Below are positions 57,597 through 64,000 of a stretch of 64,000 nucleotides of DNA, piece after piece. The DNA comes from Diphasiastrum complanatum (taxonomy: Eukaryota > Streptophyta > Lycopodiopsida > Lycopodiales > Lycopodiaceae). Within the stretch, counting starts at the first letter, position 1. Every line of letters begins with the position of its first letter. Under the pieces are notes generated by a model. The model saw only the letters and a list, made by a program, of their open reading frames with translations. It did no database searches and was not told where the DNA came from. The translations under genes were made by a program, and so were the position numbers. Where the stretch lies: the NCBI GenBank assembly GCA_029204225.1, contig CM055092.1:18374886-18438885 (forward strand), written 5' to 3'.

Positions 57597-59124
57597 ATGG
57601 ATGATTTAATAGGAATACCAGTTAATTGGGATGAACATAGAATAGATCTTATTCAGGGAACAATACCTATTAGGCAGCGCCAATATAGATTGAATCCAAA
57701 GTACTCCTTGTTAGTTAAAGACGAATTAGATAGATGTCTTAGAGCGGGTATTATATATCATGTTCTAAGCAGTGAGTGGGTGTCACCAATAGTTATAGTA
57801 CCTAAGAAGAAGACAGGCAAGATTAGAGTTTGCCAAGATTTTAGGAAACTAAATGCTGCTACAACAAAGAATTATCATCCTCTGTAGTATACAGATACTA
57901 TTCTTGACCAGGTAGCCAGTCATGAACGTTATAGCTTTTTAGATGGATTCTCAGGTTATAACCGAGTTTTCATAAAGGAGGAAGATAGACCCAAGAACAC
58001 TTTCACCATTGATTGGGGGATGTACGCGTATACGCAAATGCCCTTTGGTCTTTATAATGCACCTGCCACATTCCAATGTATGATGACAAATATTTCTCAA
58101 ATTTTTTTAAGTTTTTAGAAATTTTCATGGATGACTTTTGTGTCTATTCATCAACTAGAAACCATTTACATGCATTAGAGAAAACATTGAGAAGATGTCA
58201 AGAGACATCTCTTAAATTGCGTCCAGCCAAGTGTTACTTCGGGATGAGGGAAGGCATCCTGTTAGGACATAAAATTTTGAAGGACAGTATACAAGCCGAC
58301 ATCGAAAAGTAAAAAAGATTTCAGAGTTATTAGAACCAATGAATTTACAAGAGCTTAGAGGTTTTCTAGGACACATAAGTTATTATCATAGTATAATTAA
58401 GGACTATGCCATAGTAGTAACTCCTTTAACAAGTTTATTAAAAAGTTCTGTTGAGTATCATTGGTCACAAGACCATCAGCAAGCTTTTGATCAATTGAAA
58501 TAGTCATTAGCAGAAGGCACTAGAGTTAGACCTCCAAATTGGGCTAAAAAGTTCCATGTATATGTAGATACGACATCGTTTGCAATAGGTGTAGTGCTTA
58601 GTCAGGAAGATGACCAAAATATAGATTACCCAATTTATTATGCGGGTAGGCAAATCGCTGCATAAGAAAAGAACTATTCCTCTACAGAGTGAGAAACACT
58701 AGCAATGATTTATTCAGTAAATGAATTTAGACATTATCTTTTAGGATGCCCTTTCGTTTTTCACGTAGATCACTACGCATTGAATAAACCTGATCTTTTG
58801 GGTAGGGTAGCTAGATGGGTATTATTATTAGATGAGTTTAATTATGAAGTAGAATTAAGAAGAGACAAGGATCATCAAAATGCTGATTATGTATCCCGCC
58901 TCCAAACGAAAAATCAGTTTGAACCCATTTCTGATGAATTTTTGGATGAACATATAATGCGTATCCAATCGGAAACATCAATTTATATGGACATTATTAA
59001 CTTTTTACAGGACCAAATTTATCCTGAACATTTTAATAAACAACAAAAAACTATTTTTCTTTCAAAAGTAGGATCTTATACGTTTGTAAATAGAATATTG
59101 TATAACTTAGGAGCTGACAAATAG
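57597..59124 (+). pseudogene. Gypsy reverse transcriptase and RNase H
   Basis: RT starts near LDRCLRAGIIYHV..WVSPIVIVPKKK (57597-57887) and contains YSFLDGFSGYNRVFI and MPFGLYNAPATF. A frame change leads to FMDDFCVYSS (about 58125), the FMDD active site. The connection LRGFLGHISYYH and RNase H (VYVDTTSFAIGVVL..HVDHYALNK, 58550-58780) follow, with stops at about 58501, 58663 and 58690. Confidence 0.85.
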
Positions 59125-60230
59125 TCTTTGCCGATGTTTAGAACGAACCGAGACGACCGTTGTAATAAGTGCATTGCATGAGGAAGATTAGGGGGGCTAC
59201 TATGCTCTTAAAAACATTGCAAAAAAGATTTTTAATGCTAAATATTGGTGGCATACTGTCTATAGAGATGTCAAATTGTTCATTCAAAGATGTGATGTAT
59301 GTCAGAGGATGGGGAAACCCAGCTTCGCGACACATTGGCCACTTACTTCAATTTTTCTCTTAGCACTTTTTGAGAAGTGGGAGATAGCTTTTGTAGGGCC
59401 TATCAAACCAATCACGAGTAAAACTCATCATCATTACATTCTCGTTGCCATGGACTATGCTACCAAGATGGTAGAGGCTGAAGCCACAATTAAGAACGAT
59501 GCTTAGACTGTAGCAAAGTTTTTATTCCAAAACATTATTACGCGATATGGATGTCCCTTAGAACTCGTTAGCAATAGGATAACCCATTTCCTTAATCAGA
59601 CCATCAAGGCCATGTTGTCATATTTTTCCATTATTCCATATAATCCAAAAGCGAATGGGCTTACGGAGTGGGCAAACATAATCTTGTGTAAAATTTTAGA
59701 TAAAGTAATGAAAACACATTCTTCTGATTGGGATCATAAGTCACCATCTATCTTATGAGCATACAGAACTACTGAAAATATTGCAACTAGGCAGACCCCA
59801 TACTATCTTGTGTATGGAATGCATCCCATACTACCAATAGAATTCGAAGTTTCGACGATTCGCATTAGTAATGAAGAGAGAATGGATGAACACGATAGTC
59901 TCCGGGAGCAGATGATATCTTTGACACAATTGGGGGAGGATCATCGTCTTTCATTAATTGAGACTGAATGAGTTCAGAATAAAAGAAAAGAAATTTTTGA
60001 CCAATCCATTAAGAAAATAAAAATTAAATGAGGGGACTACGTGCCTTTGTATGATAACAAACACCTATTGTTTCCTGGGAAATTACATACAAGATGGATG
60101 GGACCGTATAAAGTCAGAGAAATTTTTAATAATGGATCACTTCAGTTAGCCGATCTTCAAAGACATTTACTTGATACTCGAGTAAATGGCTCAAGGGTGA
60201 AGTGCTACTATGACTAATTTCCACTGCTTT
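59125..60230 (+). pseudogene. Gypsy integrase
   Basis: Zinc end CDVCQRMGKPSF (59290), core AMDYATKMVEAEA..NDA then TAG (59504-59506), FQNIITRYGCPLELVSNRIT (Asn where the chimeric frame at 25.7 kb has Asp), NGLTEWANII and AYRTTENIATRQTPYYLVYG, then the GDYVPLYD tail. Stops near 59757, 59969 and 60030. Confidence 0.85.
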
Positions 60231-61080
60231 GGTCCAATCGTTTACACCAAAGTTTGCAAAAAAGCCGACAGCTTCGTATCCTTCGTCCATATGTGTTGTA
60301 GCGAAATTTGCGACACTACTATTTTTGCTACATTTTTAGCAAAAATACTGAAACCTTCGCTTCATTGTTGATTACTCTATTTTTTGCGGAAAAGCCGACA
60401 CCATATTTGAATATGGTATATTAAGTAAATTCACCATGTTTGGGACGACGGAAATTGCGACACTTCTTCGCATTTTTTGGGATTTTCCTTCATTCCATCT
60501 TTGACCTTCGGGAATTTGCAAAGAAAAAAAAAATATAACATTTAGCTAGAATGTTGCACATCATTTTGCACATACATTTGTTTTCATCATGTTTTCATGT
60601 CACCAGTACAGTGGAAATATGCGAAAAACTCGACACCTTTGCATATTTTGCCGATACATTTTTCGCCAATATATGTTCTCATACATTTCAACAAAGAAAA
60701 TGACAGTCTTTGCTTCCAATATCATGCATTGTTTCATAGATTGTGTATATTATTATTTTCGCAGTTCAAAAATCACAAATACTGAGCTGAACTTTTGCGA
60801 ACTAAGTGAAGCATTTGTGTATTTTACTTATTTTTCATTTATTTATTTATTTTTTGTTTTTTTTTAAGACTAGATGCTTTATTATTGAGTATGTACCTTC
60901 AAAACGAAGGACACGCTTTCATTTAATATTAGTCTAATCCGCCGATATATCATCAATACACCAAAAACCTCAAACACTTCTGTTTTTTCGCTACCACTTT
61001 CCATCACTCTTGCTCTCTGATTTCTGAATTCTTACGATCAAGCTCTTTTCCGCCATCCCTGGTTTACAATTGCGAGCGTC
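60231..61080 (+). other. AT-rich post-pol region with a recurring GCRAAAA..CGACAC motif
   Basis: The phrase occurs in five variants near 60255, 60301, 60385, 60448 and 60620 ('gccgacagc', 'tgcgacact', 'gccgacacc', 'tgcgacact', 'ctcgacacc'). No ORF is supported. It may be the untranslated spacer of the Gypsy element. Confidence 0.55.
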
Positions 61081-63301
61081 ATGGCAATCGTATTCAAAAT
61101 GCACCCAAAGCCAGTTTTACCAGACGAATTGAAGGACTTCTTCAATTTGATCCATCGGTAATCCTTACAGACTTGTGCCATGAGCTGATCCGCAATCTAA
61201 GTGAAGAAGGACATATTTCCACCACTCTCCGGAATCAAAAAATTATTATTACAGAAGGATTTTACTATTGTGCCTTAGGCTGGGCTATGGACGGTAGTAT
61301 GTCTATCACAAAGCCAAACTTCATCACAGAGAGTAGAGTTTTCCAAGAAGACGCTTATCTTGAGAAATGGGTTATAAACTCTCTTACATCAGAGATCCCA
61401 ATTTCAAAAGCTTTGTCCAATTTGTTCGATTTGCTCTTGCACAACAAGAAGAAGAACAAATTCCTGATATTCAGCAGGAAAGTGAAAGTGATGTCGAGGC
61501 ACCAATTATTGATACAATAATTTTTTAATAAGATTTTTGGTACAATGCTGTCAGATACACAGACAGCTATTCAACATTTCGTCAGCCTAGAGAAAGTCTC
61601 TAGGAAACTTGGCTCGAAGTATGATTCCCTTGGAGCAGACCTAATTCAGAAAGATGCAGAACTGGAGGAAATCAAGGCTGAGCTGTCACATAAGAGTGAA
61701 GAGCTTGAAGCAGCCCAAGCAGAGCTAAAAAGGAAAGATGTAGCCCTTGAAGAAGCAAAAGTAAGACAGGATGCTACGTTGGAAGTAATGGAAGAAATTC
61801 ATGAGCAGTCCAATGCTTTTGAAAATGAAAATTTATTGCTCAAACAACAGATTCAGACCCTACAGGCTTCTTTACAGGAGGAAAGACACATACGAGCTAC
61901 TCTGCATAATAGTAATGAGGAGCTGAGCGACAAAATTCTGTAGATATGTTGAGGAGAGGCAACCAAATTTACAAGAGACAGGCCGAAGAGGCAATTTTAT
62001 GGCGGATAAGCGCCGAAGTCACATTAGGAGCCTGTGTATCTCATGGCAGATACAGAATCGACCCAACAACTTGGAAGGGAATCCAGGAAAGAATGATCCA
62101 AACCTTCTAGCTGCAATATCTGCAACCTTAGATGATTGCGTATGAAAAATAAAAGAAGAACTAGAAGAGACTAAGTTCCAATCAAGCCAAATCCAAAATT
62201 TTGAAAAGGAAGAACCAGCCCAGTGCCAGGACCAGTCTATGCAGACGGATGAGCCAGCCAAAGCTATATCAGAGAAGGCCATCCAGACAGACATCATCTT
62301 CAAGCAAATCCAAAAAGATCAAGAGATGTAGACTGACCCAAAGGATGCTGAGAAGATAAAAAAAATCAGTGTCACAGCTACTGCAGACCAACCAGCAATG
62401 CTCACAAGCTGAGGCATCGCACAACAGAGCCATTAAAAGGAAGAACAAGGTAGTGTATTCACTACTACAGACAGAATTTTAGACATTCCAGCAAGAACTA
62501 ACATTTTTTCTTCCACCTTTTTGTAGTCCAGAACTCCAGTGGAGAATGGATTACCTTCGTTTACCTAAACTTTTTGGTTATACAAAAGAACAATGGGAAA
62601 GTTCTTCGACTTTTTCTAACCTAAACTCTTTTTGGGCCATACTAACAGTGCACCAAAAAGATATCCTTGCTCTTGCCATTGTTCAAAATAAGTTCAATGT
62701 GCAAACTAACTATATCCATGTTGTCACAGATCCTTGTATATATATATTTTAGAATACCTAAAAACATTTGAGAACAATGTTTTTTCAGCTCTCGATGAGT
62801 ATCTGAATAAGTTAGATTCAATTAGCATTTTTCATGTTAAAGAAGTTGTCTCTAGCCTTAGTCCAGTTCCTTCTGAAATTTCCAGCCAGCTATTATTCCC
62901 TAATATGTGGGAAATCTACACAAATTGGGAAGCTAACTATTCTCATTATTTGAAGGAAGTTAAAACAAATAATATACTTCGCTCTGTACATCAAAGAAAA
63001 ATTTCCAGAATATACATATGCTACCCTCTCACTAACTGTCCCTTCTGCTGAGATGTCTGAAATCCTGTCTGAGGATAGTTGGTACACGCATCTTGTAAAC
63101 AACGCATTGATCGGTAACCATCTTGCACCATTCGGGAATCAAGGAATGAGAGGATATCTGAATCTGTCATTCCAGAAAGATTACAACCAGAAGAATAATT
63201 ATCACTTTGCTACAAAAGGAACGACCTTAGAGCAAGTTAATGAAGAAAATGAAACCCGAGCTAAGGCTATTTTTCACAATAAGCCAGCCAACAAGAAGTG
63301 A
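61081..63301 (+). pseudogene. Coiled-coil ORF in the post-pol (env-like) position
   Basis: Starts at ATG 61081 (MAIVFKMHPKPVLPDE), with an early frameshift near 61145 into SVILTDLCHELIRNLSEEG and on to 61520. The frame 61545-61943 is a clear heptad coiled coil rich in E/K/L (ELEEIKAELSHKSEELEAAQ). After decayed sequence, 62546-62752 (RLPKLFGYTKEQWESSSTF), 62750-63000 (NMWEIYTNWEANYSHYLKEV) and 63040-63301 (WYTHLVNNALIGNHLAPFG..GYLNLSF) look like the rest of the same protein. I recognise no family. Extra post-pol genes are known in Tat/Athila elements, which is why I place it there. No transmembrane segment is obvious. Confidence 0.5.
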
Positions 63302-64000
63302 CAGAGAAGAATGTAAGCAAATTGTTTGCGAGCTGCTGCACAGCTAGAATCCAATTGAATGAATTCTATCCAGGAAATTGATAACCAGTATTAAGCAATT
63401 ATTTACAGGGATTAGCAAAATCCTAACTGTGAAATATGTTTCTCGATCACACTTACTACCTCTGATGTCCACTCTTCTTCCCTCCTTAAAATTTTCAGTT
63501 TCCTAAAAATCTATTTCAGCTAAGGTACCAAGAAGACGTAATGACATTAGTAAATGTTGAAAAACTAATTACTGTAGGAAAAAGTCCAAAACAATTTCAT
63601 TTATGTCCTATATCTGGGCTGAATATCTGATATATCAAAAATCATTTACTAGTATGTGAAACAATACTTTACAGCCACCTACTATCCAACTTTATGAAAA
63701 AACAAGCAAAAATGATGAGTTTTTACTATTTTTCGGTTTTTTCATCACAATAAAGTGGAAATTCATGACATACAACTCTTTCTCTAACACATGCAAACCA
63801 ATTTATAGAATTACAACCATCTAATTGATCTGATCTTGCTGGATTTTGGTTCTTACTATCTATTTTGTGCCAAAAAGCATGAACAACCAAGCAATTTTGA
63901 CCAAAACATAGCCTAGAATCATAAATCATTGGAGAGAACCGGCATGCATCATTAATGTCATCATTAATGAACCCTAAAACAAAAGTACACTTGCTGGAAA
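63302..64000. other. No gene recognised
   Basis: AT-rich non-coding sequence. The expected polypurine tract and 3' LTR of the Gypsy element could lie here or beyond the window, but I cannot delimit them. Confidence 0.45.

Larger units (their letters stand above)
55848..60230 (+). mobile_element. Gypsy element without chromodomain (Tat/Athila-like), heavily decayed
   Basis: Enters in gag at a zinc-knuckle remnant (EGHVIAECPQPQ). It runs through a basic/acidic linker, two protease-like motifs, RT, RNase H and integrase to a GDYVPLYDNKHLLFPGKL..RWMGPYKV tail, which is typical of Tat/Athila integrases and has no chromodomain. The 5' LTR is absent because the inverted-repeat arm replaces it. No LTR was recognised downstream within the window. 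Confidence 0.82.

Overview
This window comes from a nuclear chromosome of a land plant with a repeat-rich genome. The evidence is a three-exon alpha-expansin gene with the two intron positions usual for plant alpha-expansins, plant LTR retrotransposons whose primer-binding sites read TGGTATCAGAGC (initiator tRNA-Met), a CACTA/EnSpm transposase with plant-type domains, and degenerate CCCTAAA stretches. DUF7869-type genes plus this mix of chromovirus, Copia and non-chromodomain Gypsy elements would fit a seedless plant such as a fern or lycophyte, but I cannot fix the taxon from sequence alone. I see no rRNA, tRNA or CRISPR locus.

Layout. 1-1.7 kb: 3' end of a chromodomain Gypsy element (+). 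1.7-4.7 kb: non-coding, with simple repeats and a dispersed repeat. 4.7-10.7 kb: left arm of a roughly 5-kb inverted repeat, holding a Copia deletion derivative fused to a decayed unknown gene. 10.7-14.9 kb: second Copia family (pol remnant plus LTR) and unassigned decayed sequence. 14.9-21.3 kb: Copia family A element (-) with a tandem LTR-leader duplication and a 560-bp repeat carrying a TATA box. 21.5-23.8 kb: CACTA transposase pseudogene (-). 25.2-25.85 kb: an open frame that joins a Gypsy integrase segment to a Copia reverse transcriptase. 26.7-28.06 kb: the intact alpha-expansin gene, the only convincing host gene. 28.76-35.03 kb: nearly complete chromovirus (-) with an odd LTR-internal-LTR-leader order. 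35.05-37.8 kb: second copy of the LTR-leader/TATA block in direct orientation. 38-40.2 kb: CACTA scrap, telomere-like repeats, GA microsatellite, Copia LTR. 40.2-49.3 kb: tandemly duplicated blocks with three decayed copies of a DUF7869-type gene mixed with Copia and Gypsy scraps. 50-55.85 kb: T-rich tandem duplication and the right arm of the inverted repeat. 55.85-60.2 kb: decayed Gypsy element without a chromodomain (+). 61.1-63.3 kb: a coiled-coil ORF region in the post-pol position.

The genes do not form a pathway. The expansin is a cell-wall-loosening protein in a nest of transposons. It is bracketed by 2.75-kb direct repeats and, further out, by the 5-kb inverted repeats, so it sits where recombination could delete or invert it. 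The most novel-looking signal is a recurrent DNA architecture: two GC-rich hairpins with shared stems separated by an AT or homopolymer spacer. It occurs with three unrelated stem sequences, is shared between duplicated copies, is hypervariable at one site, and coincides with an indel breakpoint at another.
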